Shown here: piece by piece, positions 23,075 through 31,546 of the stretch
How positions within the stretch are numbered: the stretch's first letter is position 1
Layout of the letters: each line of letters starts with the position of its first letter
NCBI GenBank assembly: GCA_900100325.1
Contig: LT629697.1
Coordinates: forward strand, 3,841,423-3,905,422
Source: Frankineae bacterium MT45
GTDB lineage: Bacteria; Actinomycetota; Actinomycetes; Mycobacteriales; Jatrophihabitantaceae
DNA: 64,000 nt
Reading direction: 5' to 3'
Position numbers and translations under genes: made by a program
The notes under the pieces: generated by a model
Told to the model about the DNA's origin: nothing
Databases searched by the model: none
Seen by the model: the letters and a program-made list of their open reading frames with translations, nothing else

Positions 23075-25831
23075 TCAGCGTCCGCCTCGGCCGCGGGAGA
23101 CTCTGGGATTCCTGAACATCGAGCTGACGAGCAGCCCGGGCTCACGAAGCAACTCCGGCCTCCGAGTCAAGGGGGCAGCGATGGCGGCGAGCAGGACGAT
23201 GCCGCAGAGCACCGGCAGGAAGATCCGCGCGAGCATCGAGCTGATGTCGGCCGTCTGCACTCGCTGCGACGCGAGCGTGGTCAGCGGCTGTGGCGCCACC
23301 GCCTGGGCGGCGGGCGCTGCTCCAGCCGGGACCGGTTCGGCGGCCGGTTTGGGGACGCTCACCGCGGCCGGCGGCGGCTGCGCGACCACCGATGCGGCGT
23401 CAACCGAGGTGGTCGGAATCGAGGTCGGAGCCGGGTCATGGCCCGACGGCGCCGGCACGAAGCCGACCTGGTTGTTCACCGCGTCCGCGGCCTTCAGTGT
23501 GTAGTCCTCAAGATTGCCCAGGTTGTTGGCCTTGGTGATCGGCAGGTACCCGGGCGGGAGTTCACCGTTGTCCAGACCAGGGCTCTGGCCGGCGGTCGCC
23601 GCGAAGCGAAGTAGGGTGGCCAGCTTTCCGGCGTCGCTGGGGGCGAGCCCGGTCGTCGGCACATCGGCGTAGATCAGCATCGTGCCCGGGTAGGCCTGAC
23701 GTCCGGCGGCGGTCTCCTTCAGGGTGGTGTACGGCACCGGCCACGTCCCCGAGGCGTCATCCGGCCGGGCGAGGTTCGCCGCAATTGCCAGCGAATCATT
23801 GCTGGGCGTCGCGAAGGTCCCGCCGGTCTGAGACTTCGTGTCCGGCCCATCGGCCGTCTCCAGCGCGGCCGAGTGCAGGTCATATCGGCTCGCTTCGGCC
23901 AGGGACGTCACGCCGAGCACGAACCGGTGCCCCGGCGTCTGCGGGATCCCAGAAGTCGTCAACTTCAGCGTGGAGACATTGACGTCGTCGTAGTAGCACG
24001 AGGTCTGCGAGTTGGGCAGACCGAATACCACCGCGTCGACGATCTCGTCCGGGTCCTCGGTCGGATGGGCGATCAGCTGCAGGTAGTCCGAGGGGCTGTT
24101 TTCGTAGCAGGGGTTCTGGCTGTCGTTGGCGAGCTGGGTGTGGTCGTTCAACGGCCACGATGTCACCGGCAACGCAATCTTCAAGTAGTTCGGATTGACC
24201 CTCATGCCCCACGGATCAGGCGCTCCGTCGAGAAACGCTCGGGCCTGAGGATCGGCGTTGATGTAACTGGTCAGGGCCCAGTTTGTGTCAGCGTTCGCCG
24301 ACAGCATCAACAGCGTCGATGCGTAGTCGGCGACGTTGAGCTTGGGCAGGCCAGGATTGAGCGCGATGAATTCAGGATCGTAGGTGATGTTCTGCGGATT
24401 CTTGGCGATCGCCGGGTCGGCGTCCTGCACAGCAGGGATGGCGTAGTAAGACTCCGACAGCAGTTTGGCGATCAGACGCGGAGTGAGCCGGAGCGACTGA
24501 TACGGCTGGCCCTTCGCGTCATCGATGGTGTAGCTCACCGAGAATCCACTGATCGCCACGGGAGCCTGTACAACTGGGTGGTTCCAGCCCGCGTCCGGAG
24601 CGCGACTGGAGAACGCGGCCTCGATGTTGCCGGCCTGCAGCAGGTTGCGCGCCTCATCATCACCACGCTGAACATGCTGGAATGTGAACTTCTTCGGGTC
24701 AGTGCAGAAGGCCGGCTCCCACTGCGACGTCGCCTCGGTCAGGGGTATCGACCCGTAGATTGCGATGCTGGAAGATTGATCGCCGCTCAACGAACAGACG
24801 CTGTCATCCGGCGCGAACGAGAGCGGCACGACGAGTCGGTTCTGCCAGTTGGAGGCGCTCCACCAGAGCGCTCCGGTCACCGTCTGGCTCGACGGCGCTC
24901 CGGCGCCCTGCCACTGCGACCCCGGCGCGTAGTTTCCGTTCGCCTCGCAGGCCGCGATGTCATCGTCGTCTGCGCCGGCGGTGGTGGCGTCGCAGCCGAT
25001 TCCGAGAATGGGGACGGCGACCAGTGAGCACGGAACGGTTGACGAGCAGCCCAGAGTGGCGTTCTCACTGTGGCTCGTGACCTCGAAGGACGTCGACCCG
25101 GTTCCGTCGGTCTGGGTGACGCCGTAGGTGTCATTGGAGGGCAGCCCGCTCTCGACCGCCTTCGCCTCAGGAGGGAGCGTCCCACACGGGCGAAGAGGCG
25201 ACGTGGCCGAGGATTCGTAGAAGACATCGCCGTTCTGCGCCCGCAGTGGCAGCCAGTGTTCGGCCAGGTCGCGGCTCATGCAGCTGGCCGGGAAGGCTGG
25301 TGCGCCGGCCCGCACCTCGCGCTCGGTCGCGGTTGCCGCGGCGTCCAGCCGGTACGGCGGATAGGCCGTCGAGGCCGAGCTCTGAAAGCGTTCCTTGTAG
25401 GAGTTGGTCCAGCACGTTTCGGGCGTTACCGCCGAAGCTCCATCGCCACCCGTTCCCCGGCACTCCAGCAGCACGAAGGGATACTCCTCGTACTGCGCGG
25501 CGTCAGCGGAGTGAACCTGCGAATTCAATGCGCCAGTGGGATGGGCCCCTGACCACGAAACATCGATCAGTTCCCGGCCGCGCAGCTCGGTTGTCTGACC
25601 AACCGACATCGTGATGTGGTCAGTCTCGACCGTGGCCTTCGTGCCATCTGCGTTGAGGTTCGTCCGCGTCGCGGTGCCTGACACGGTGACGGCGGAGCCG
25701 GTCGGGTCAGCCTTACTTGGATTGGCCAGAACGACGCTGAATCCGACGGAGGCCGCCACCGCAGCCGCCGCGACCGCTCGTCGCCACGGCGAGGTGAGCG
25801 GGTCGCGGTGGCGATGAGCCCCGATTGTCAC
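23075..25831 (-). CDS. Large membrane-anchored PstS-like binding protein, 918 aa
   Basis: A signal peptide (about 15-42, 'SKADPTG') leads into a very long extracellular part. Segments such as 'IAIYGSIPLTEATSQWEPAFC', 'ALWWSASNWQNR' and 'SLRLTPRLIAKLLSESYYAIP' resemble the two lobes of PstS-type binding proteins, broken by long insertions rich in Cys. A Pro/Ala stretch (about 810-850) precedes one helix (869-888) and a basic tail. It begins with a GTG overlapping the pstS stop by four bases, and pseudosortase follows after two bases, so all are co-translated. Ligand unknown; phosphate or an organophosphate is the contextual guess. It is about 2.5 times the length of ordinary PstS. Confidence 0.7.
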   Translation of the reverse strand: MTIGAHRHRDPLTSPWRRAVAAAAVAASVGFSVVLANPSKADPTGSAVTVSGTATRTNLNADGTKATVETDHITMSVGQTTELRGRELIDVSWSGAHPTGALNSQVHSADAAQYEEYPFVLLECRGTGGDGASAVTPETCWTNSYKERFQSSASTAYPPYRLDAAATATEREVRAGAPAFPASCMSRDLAEHWLPLRAQNGDVFYESSATSPLRPCGTLPPEAKAVESGLPSNDTYGVTQTDGTGSTSFEVTSHSENATLGCSSTVPCSLVAVPILGIGCDATTAGADDDDIAACEANGNYAPGSQWQGAGAPSSQTVTGALWWSASNWQNRLVVPLSFAPDDSVCSLSGDQSSSIAIYGSIPLTEATSQWEPAFCTDPKKFTFQHVQRGDDEARNLLQAGNIEAAFSSRAPDAGWNHPVVQAPVAISGFSVSYTIDDAKGQPYQSLRLTPRLIAKLLSESYYAIPAVQDADPAIAKNPQNITYDPEFIALNPGLPKLNVADYASTLLMLSANADTNWALTSYINADPQARAFLDGAPDPWGMRVNPNYLKIALPVTSWPLNDHTQLANDSQNPCYENSPSDYLQLIAHPTEDPDEIVDAVVFGLPNSQTSCYYDDVNVSTLKLTTSGIPQTPGHRFVLGVTSLAEASRYDLHSAALETADGPDTKSQTGGTFATPSNDSLAIAANLARPDDASGTWPVPYTTLKETAAGRQAYPGTMLIYADVPTTGLAPSDAGKLATLLRFAATAGQSPGLDNGELPPGYLPITKANNLGNLEDYTLKAADAVNNQVGFVPAPSGHDPAPTSIPTTSVDAASVVAQPPPAAVSVPKPAAEPVPAGAAPAAQAVAPQPLTTLASQRVQTADISSMLARIFLPVLCGIVLLAAIAAPLTRRPELLREPGLLVSSMFRNPRVSRGRGGR

Positions 25832-27513
25832 GACGCATCCCCCGATGACCGGATGGCGAGCCGACGCGCGTAGAGAGCCGGCCCGATGAGGACCAGCACG
25901 AAGAGCACAACGGCCAGGATGATCAAGATGACCCCGATCCCAGCCTGATCGTCAGTGGAGAGTGTCTGCGGTACGGCGATCGGTTCTGAATTGGACGTAG
26001 CGACCAGGCCCGAGTCATTGAAGGCAAGAGCGTCTGCGCCTTGACTCGCCGAGGCGGCGGCCGCGGGTCTTGCCGCTCCACCTGCGGCGGCAGCACCACC
26101 ACCCGCGGTCGCAGCATCACTACTCACGTTCGCCTTCTGTGCAGCTGCTGCCTTGTTGGCCGCAGCGGCACCGGCCGGACTGCCGTTGTAGGAACCGACC
26201 CCGGCATCGCACGGCCCCGCGCCCTGCTTGTCACAGGCCGGCGGTTGGGGTGCCTCGACGGCAAGCAGGTTCTTGCTCAGATCATGACGGTCGAAGGTGG
26301 GGTTTCCACAGTTCGAGGCATCCAGGTGGGCGACATCGACCGCCGCGTCGGCTTGATGAAGCTTGGCGATCTGAGCGAAGCCGGCCTGCACCAGGTTGAT
26401 CGGCAGCGAGGAGTAGCCAATAGGGCCGATCTCCTTCTGCCCCTGACAGATCGCATAGTTCAGGAAGTCGGCGTTCGACTGCTTCTTCTCGCTCGTCATG
26501 CGCGGGTCGCTGCCGGGCGGAGTCTCGTTGGGTCCATTCGCGATCGGCAGAATCGAATACACATAGGAAGAGAGCGGATACGTACGCGGATCCGTGTTGA
26601 CGTAGACGTTGCTGAGATCAGCAGTGAGGTAGTTCTGATCGTTGGCATTCAGGTCAAAGACCGCCTTCGTCAACGCGACAGCCACGTTGTACTGCGTCGG
26701 AAGGGTGTAGTAACCAGCCTTGTTGAGCAACTTGGCCACCGGGTAGTTCAGGGCCAATGCGTAGGAGTACTCCTCGACGCCGATCGAGCCGTTCGCATTC
26801 GGGTTGGTGAGGAAGTTCATCACACCGTCCGAGCCCGACTGCGCCTTCTGCGGACCGTGCGACTTCCCGCAATTCAAAGGGAAGTACTCCGTCTCGGCGT
26901 CAACCCCACCATTGCAGGGGGCCCAGTCGCTGCCGTCCACCTTCGCCAGGTACTCGGTGAACATGGCCGTGGTGCCCGCCCCCTCGGAGTGCACGACCGG
27001 GATGATCGGCAGCGAGGGGAGCGCGTGATTGTTGTTGTCGGCCGTGACAGCCGGGTCGTTCCAGTTCGTGATCTTGTTGGTGAAGATCTTGGCCAGCGTG
27101 ATGGGTGACAAGCGAAGATTGCGCACCATCTGGTTTCCAACCTTGATGTGGTACGGAAACGCCGTCCCGCCGGCTGCGATGGGAAGGTAGGCCAGCTGCC
27201 GCCCATTTGCCGTATCCGGTTCGTGAGTTGTCGGGTCCTTGCCTTGGAACGGGATGTCGGAGATCGCCATGTCGTTTGCATCATTGGCGAAATCCTTGCG
27301 CCCCTGAGCTGACCCCGAGGGCGTGAAGTCCGCCTGGATGCCTTGCGAATGCACGTCGACGACCCACTGCCCGACCGCCGCGGCCGCCCAACTCGAGCCG
27401 GTCACTTCGATCTCACCGTGCCCGGGGGCGGCGGCGGCCACCGCCGGATTGACCGCCGCCGTCAGCAGCAGTCCAACCGATAGCAGCGCGACTGCATGCT
27501 TGTGCCTCTTCAT
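25828..27513 (-). CDS. pstS: Phosphate-binding protein PstS, C-terminally membrane anchored
   Basis: This 561-residue protein captures phosphate outside the cell for PstC/PstA. A signal peptide (1-28) without lipobox Cys is followed by the PstS domain: 'EVTGSSWAAAAVGQWV', 'DIPFQGKD', 'SEGAGTTAMFTEYL', 'GSDGVMNFL' and 'GSIGVEEYSYAL'. An Ala-rich spacer (about 450-510) leads to a transmembrane helix (about 526-549). Most actinobacterial PstS are lipoproteins, so anchoring by a C-terminal helix is different. ATG 27513 is chosen because AAAGG lies seven bases upstream; the frame is open further upstream only as antisense-like sequence inside pstA. The start overlaps the pstA stop by one base. Confidence 0.9.
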   Translation of the reverse strand: MKRHKHAVALLSVGLLLTAAVNPAVAAAAPGHGEIEVTGSSWAAAAVGQWVVDVHSQGIQADFTPSGSAQGRKDFANDANDMAISDIPFQGKDPTTHEPDTANGRQLAYLPIAAGGTAFPYHIKVGNQMVRNLRLSPITLAKIFTNKITNWNDPAVTADNNNHALPSLPIIPVVHSEGAGTTAMFTEYLAKVDGSDWAPCNGGVDAETEYFPLNCGKSHGPQKAQSGSDGVMNFLTNPNANGSIGVEEYSYALALNYPVAKLLNKAGYYTLPTQYNVAVALTKAVFDLNANDQNYLTADLSNVYVNTDPRTYPLSSYVYSILPIANGPNETPPGSDPRMTSEKKQSNADFLNYAICQGQKEIGPIGYSSLPINLVQAGFAQIAKLHQADAAVDVAHLDASNCGNPTFDRHDLSKNLLAVEAPQPPACDKQGAGPCDAGVGSYNGSPAGAAAANKAAAAQKANVSSDAATAGGGAAAAGGAARPAAAASASQGADALAFNDSGLVATSNSEPIAVPQTLSTDDQAGIGVILIILAVVLFVLVLIGPALYARRLAIRSSGDAS

Positions 27514-28634
27514 CAACGAACCTTTCGCGGGCGGGCCGCCAGGCGGGCCAGCGTGAATAGGGTGATCACCAGGGCGAGCAGCACCGCCGCGGCGCCGAAG
27601 CCACGCGCGATGTCCTGGGTCTCCCCCGATCGCACGGACGTGTAGATGAACAGCGGCAGCGAGTTCATCGGATGGTTCAACGGGTTGGTGTTCAGGACGT
27701 TCGACGCCCCGGAAGTGAGCAGCACCGGCGATGTCTCTCCGACCATCCGCGCGATGCTGAGGATCAAGGCGGTCGCCAACCCGGGGCGAGCCGACGGGAG
27801 TACGACCCGCCATACCGTCTGCCACCGGGTCGCACCCAGGGCGTAAGACGCTTCCCGGAGACCGCCCGGCACCACACGCAGGACCACGTCGGCTGAGCGG
27901 GCCATAATCGGCAGGCCCATCACGGCGAGCGCTATCGCGGCGGCGATACCGCTCCGGGGCACGTGCAGATCAACCAGCAGCACGGTGTAGATGAAGAGCC
28001 CGGCGACGATGGACGGCAGCGCCGTCATGGCCTCGACCACGGTCTTCACCCAACGAGCCAACGGTCCCCCCACCTCGGAGAGGAAGACGGCGGTCGCGAT
28101 ACCCAGCGGCAGTGCGATCGCCACCGCGATACCGACCTCGATGAGTGTTCCGACGATCGCGTGGACGATCCCGCCATCGCTCAACGAATCGGTCGGGCGG
28201 GTTGTGGCCATCGTCTGGGTGAAGAAGTTCCGATGATGAAAGGCCTTCCATCCTTTGAAGAAGGTGAATACCAGCATTGACGCCAACGCGAGACCGACCA
28301 CCACCGGCGCCGCGATCACAACGGTCGACGCCACCCGGTCGAGGACGACGGCCCGTGGTGCCGACATCGCGGTGAGGCCGGCGTAGAAGACCACGAAGAG
28401 CACGAACCAGGCCATCACAAAGCCAAAGCGCCCGGAGAAGGGCAGCAGCCTCTCGTAGAGCAGCCACACAAAACCCAGCGAACCGACGGCGGCTCCGACG
28501 AGCGTCAGTCGATCCTCCGGCGTACGCGAGGAGAGTGCTCGGCGCCGCTGAGCCGGCAGTGAAGGGCGTGGCGGTACAACCGGTTGCGGCTGCGCGGCCG
28601 CCGTCACTGTGGGTGTGGCCAGTACGTCGGTCAT
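27513..28634 (-). CDS. pstA: Phosphate ABC transporter permease PstA
   Basis: Inner-membrane subunit, 373 residues with about seven hydrophobic segments. The binding-protein-dependent permease domain includes 'VEAMTALPSIVAGLFIY' and the EAA loop 'LREASYALGATRWQTVWRVVLP', which contacts PstB. The first 40 residues are a polar Pro-rich cytoplasmic extension, and an additional pair of helices (about 50-110) precedes the domain, so the N terminus is longer than in E. coli PstA. It overlaps pstC by four bases and pstS by one, giving the order pstC-pstA-pstS rather than the common pstS-pstC-pstA. Confidence 0.92.
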   Translation of the reverse strand: MTDVLATPTVTAAAQPQPVVPPRPSLPAQRRRALSSRTPEDRLTLVGAAVGSLGFVWLLYERLLPFSGRFGFVMAWFVLFVVFYAGLTAMSAPRAVVLDRVASTVVIAAPVVVGLALASMLVFTFFKGWKAFHHRNFFTQTMATTRPTDSLSDGGIVHAIVGTLIEVGIAVAIALPLGIATAVFLSEVGGPLARWVKTVVEAMTALPSIVAGLFIYTVLLVDLHVPRSGIAAAIALAVMGLPIMARSADVVLRVVPGGLREASYALGATRWQTVWRVVLPSARPGLATALILSIARMVGETSPVLLTSGASNVLNTNPLNHPMNSLPLFIYTSVRSGETQDIARGFGAAAVLLALVITLFTLARLAARPRKVR

Positions 28635-29698
28635 AGTTCGGTCACTGCTCCGGATCGGCCGCGCGCCACGATCATCGCAGCGAGTGTGTTGACGCCCAGG
28701 GTGATGAGAAAGAGAACGAACCCAGCACTCAGCAGTGCTGAAAGCTGTGAGGGCGTCGCCTCCTTGTAGCCTTCGGCGATCAGGGATGCGATCGTGCTCG
28801 TCCCCGACTCCAATGGCCGGAACTTGAACTCGAAGGTCTGCGAGATGATGAGGACGACCGAGATGGTCTCGCCGAGCGCACGCCCCAGGGCCAGCATCGT
28901 GCCGCCGATGATTCCGCTACGCCCGAACGGGATCACTACGGTGCGAACCATTGCCCAGCGAGTCGCGCCGAGCGCGATCGCCGCCTCCTTCTCGCCGACC
29001 GGCGCCTGCGAGAAGACCTCCCGCATCACCGATGTCGCCATCGGAAACACCATCAAGCAGACGGCGATGCTCGCAATGAATACTGACCCCTCGAAGCTCG
29101 GGAATCCAGGACTGGAACTCCAGACCGGATAGTTGACGTCGGTGTGAACCCGGAAGATGCCCGTCCAGCCGAAGTACTTACTCAGCCAGAGCGCGATGTG
29201 GGTGGCGTGCGGCTGAATCAGCGCGAGGCCCCAGAGTCCGTAGATGATGCTGGGGACCGCGGCCATCAGGTCGACCAGGCGGATCAGCCGATCACGCAGG
29301 CGCGGCGGAGCCCAGTCGCTGATAAACAAGGCCGTCAACAGCGCCAGTGGAAACGACATCACCAGGGCGAAGAGCGCCACCTGCAGCGTGCCGAAGAGCA
29401 CGGACCCAATTCCCAGCACATCGCGGTTGGGCAGCCAGCGGGTCTCGGTAAAGAAATGCAGGCCGTAGTGGTGCAGGGTCGGATAGGACTGCGACCCGAG
29501 AAAGATAGCGATCGAGGAGATGATGACCAGGACGAAGGCACCGACGGCCTGCGAGCCATGGACGAAGAAGCGGTCGGACACGGCGAGGCGAGCCTGGATG
29601 GAGCGCGGGGCATCGGCCGTTCCGTCGGCCCGCAGCGCCCCGCCGACCGGCCCATCACCGACGGCCGGGTCGAGTTGCGGCAAGTCGGTGGTAGTCAC
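28631..29698 (-). CDS. pstC: Phosphate ABC transporter permease PstC
   Basis: 355 residues; about six helices. 'LVDLMAAVPSIIYGLWGL' and the EAA loop 'KEAAIALGATRWAMVRTVVIP' identify a phosphate-type permease that pairs with PstA. 'GRALGETISVVLIIS' is also typical of PstC. A 35-residue polar N-terminal extension precedes the first helix. The GTG start at 29698 has AGGA five bases upstream. It is the first gene of the leftward pst operon, so the operon's promoter should be in the 190 bases to its right. Confidence 0.92.
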   Translation of the reverse strand: MTTTDLPQLDPAVGDGPVGGALRADGTADAPRSIQARLAVSDRFFVHGSQAVGAFVLVIISSIAIFLGSQSYPTLHHYGLHFFTETRWLPNRDVLGIGSVLFGTLQVALFALVMSFPLALLTALFISDWAPPRLRDRLIRLVDLMAAVPSIIYGLWGLALIQPHATHIALWLSKYFGWTGIFRVHTDVNYPVWSSSPGFPSFEGSVFIASIAVCLMVFPMATSVMREVFSQAPVGEKEAAIALGATRWAMVRTVVIPFGRSGIIGGTMLALGRALGETISVVLIISQTFEFKFRPLESGTSTIASLIAEGYKEATPSQLSALLSAGFVLFLITLGVNTLAAMIVARGRSGAVTEL

Positions 29699-29775
29699 GG
29701 GATTCCTATCCGGATAGAGAGATTAACGTTCGTCGTTTGCGGGCGGAGGCGGCCGTCGGCAGACAGCAGCACGCC

Positions 29776-29794
29776 AGGGAACGACACGAAGAAC
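29776..29794 (-). promoter_or_regulatory. Possible Pho-box-like direct repeat upstream of pstC
   Basis: On the minus strand GTTCTTC (29794-29788) and GTTCCCT (29782-29776) lie five bases apart, about 80-95 bases before pstC. PhoP-type boxes of actinomycetes use GTTCACC-like 7-mers repeated every 11 bases; here the period is 12 and both units diverge. Position is right, match is weak. Confidence 0.2.
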
Positions 29795-29887
29795 GATCTA
29801 TCCCTATCGGCACGGCAGGAAATGTAGCAATACTTACGCTCCCCGCACAATGGTCGTGACCTTTGTCTCGGAGCCGCTCGCCGGCGG

Positions 29888-31114
29888 TTACTCCAGGTCG
29901 TCGCGGCGGTGCGTCAGGTAGGCCCGCTCGGCCGTGTTGCCGGCCAGTTCGATGGCCCGGTCGTACGCGGCCCGCGAGGACTCACTGCGCCCCAGACGGC
30001 GGAGCAGGTCGGCCCTGGTCGCGTGGAAGGCGTGGTACTCAGCCAGCCGTCCGTCCAGGCGATCAACCGCGGCGAGAGCCACCTCCGGCCCGTCCAGCTC
30101 CGCGATGGCGACGGCCCGGTTGAGGGCGACGATCGGTGACGGGTCGACGCGCAGGAGCTGGTCATAGAGGGCCACGATCTGCGACCAGTCGGTGGCGGCG
30201 ATGTCGGGCGCGGAGGTGTGCACCGCATTGATCGCAGCCAGGATCTGGTAGCGGCCAGGCGGCATCCCGGTGCGCAGCCGCTCGCGGACCAGCTCGTGCC
30301 CCTCGGCCACCAGGGCCACATCCCAGCGGCGACGGTCCTGATCGGCGAGGGTGATCAGCTCGCCACTAGCCGAGATCCGGGCCGGGTGGCGGGCCTCGGT
30401 CAGCAGCATCAGCGCGAGCAGCCCGGCCACCTCACCGTCGTCGGGCAGCAGGGTATGGAGCAGTCGGGTGAGCCGGATCGCCTCACCGGTCAGGTCCAGG
30501 CGCACCGGATCGGCGTCGGCCCCGGTCGCCAGATACCCCTCGTTGTACACGAGAAAGAGCACGGCCAGCACGCCGGTGAGCCGCTGCGGAAGGTCCTCGG
30601 CCGACGGCACCCGGTACGGAATGCGCGCCGCCTTGATCTTGGCCTTGGCCCGGGTGATCCGCTGCCCGATGGTGGCATCGGCGACCAGGAACGCCCGGGC
30701 GATCTCGGGCACCGTGAGGCCGCCGATGAGGCGGAGCGTCAGTGCCACGCGGGCCTCGATCGCCAGCGCCGGGTGGCAGCAGGTGAAGATGAGACGCAGT
30801 CGCTCATCCTCGATCGTCTGGCCTGCGGGCACGTCCTTGTCGATCAACAACATATGGGCCTCCTGCTGTTTGCCCTCGCGCTTTCCCTCCCGCCGGATCC
30901 GGTCGATCGCCTTGCGGTTGGCGGTGGTGGTGAGCCACGCCCCGGGGTTGGGCGGCACACCGTCGGCCGGCCACCGTTCCACGGCGGTCGCGAAGGCCTC
31001 GGCCGTCGCCTCCTCGGCGATGTCCAGGTCACCGAAGCGCCGGGCCAGCGAGGCCACCACCCGGGCCCACTCCAGCTGGTGAGCCCGGGTGATCGCGGCA
31101 TCGGCCGTGCTCAC
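29888..31114 (-). CDS. ECF42-type RNA polymerase sigma factor with C-terminal TPR-like domain
   Basis: 408 residues. Sigma region 2 shows 'LDIAEEATAEAFATAVERWP' and 'PGAWLTTTANRKAIDRIRRE', and region 4 is 'GLTVPEIARAFLVADATIGQRITRAK'. A C-terminal domain of about 200 residues follows ('ALNRAVAIAELDGPEVALAA'), repeat-like and helical. This is the ECF42 layout, in which the C-terminal domain controls activity and there is no anti-sigma factor. ECF42 genes are typically next to DGPF/YCII proteins; here one lies directly upstream with a GTGA overlap. The inducing signal is unknown. Confidence 0.93.
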   Translation of the reverse strand: MSTADAAITRAHQLEWARVVASLARRFGDLDIAEEATAEAFATAVERWPADGVPPNPGAWLTTTANRKAIDRIRREGKREGKQQEAHMLLIDKDVPAGQTIEDERLRLIFTCCHPALAIEARVALTLRLIGGLTVPEIARAFLVADATIGQRITRAKAKIKAARIPYRVPSAEDLPQRLTGVLAVLFLVYNEGYLATGADADPVRLDLTGEAIRLTRLLHTLLPDDGEVAGLLALMLLTEARHPARISASGELITLADQDRRRWDVALVAEGHELVRERLRTGMPPGRYQILAAINAVHTSAPDIAATDWSQIVALYDQLLRVDPSPIVALNRAVAIAELDGPEVALAAVDRLDGRLAEYHAFHATRADLLRRLGRSESSRAAYDRAIELAGNTAERAYLTHRRDDLE

Positions 31115-31434
31115 AGAAACGGCCGTACCTCGATCTTCCGGTTGCAGGCCTTCGAACCGTCGACCGCGAGCTTGAGGACGACGTCGAGGTCCTCGGCTTC
31201 GATGATCCAGAAGCCGGCGAGATACTCCTTCGTCTCCACGAACGGGCCGTCGGTGAGGACGGCCTCCGCAGCCCGGTTGTCGACGAGGGTGGCGGCCTCG
31301 GGCGACCCGAGGCCACCGGCGAAGACCCAGTGGCCCTCGGACTTGAGCCGGTCATTGAAGACGTCGATGGCGTCCTGCTCGGTCTGGGTGTCCGGGCCGG
31401 TGCCGTCGTCGATTACGGAAACCAGGTACTGCAT
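31111..31434 (-). CDS. DGPF/YCII-related protein, partner of the ECF42 sigma factor
   Basis: A 107-residue alpha-beta protein with the diagnostic 'VLTDGPFVETKEYLAGFWII'. DGPF proteins are small dimeric ferredoxin-like proteins related to YciI. Their biochemical role is not established, but they are regular targets and neighbours of ECF42 sigma factors. The start is placed at ATG 31434, nine bases after AGGAG; another ATG at 31443 directly abuts that site. The stop overlaps the sigma-factor GTG by four bases, so the pair is co-translated. Confidence 0.92.
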   Translation of the reverse strand: MQYLVSVIDDGTGPDTQTEQDAIDVFNDRLKSEGHWVFAGGLGSPEAATLVDNRAAEAVLTDGPFVETKEYLAGFWIIEAEDLDVVLKLAVDGSKACNRKIEVRPFL

Positions 31435-31546
31435 GGCGATCATCTCCTGAGGTTCGGGCCGGGTTGGTGGCCGTTCACCTCTACTACGAAGGCGCCTGCC
31501 CCGATCCGACAGTTCCGTGAAGTTATCTCCGCGACGCCGGCGCTGG

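Noticed and set aside
29776-29794. A confident Pho box
   Set aside because: The repeat period is 12 rather than 11 and the units diverge from GTTCACC; kept only as a weak candidate.
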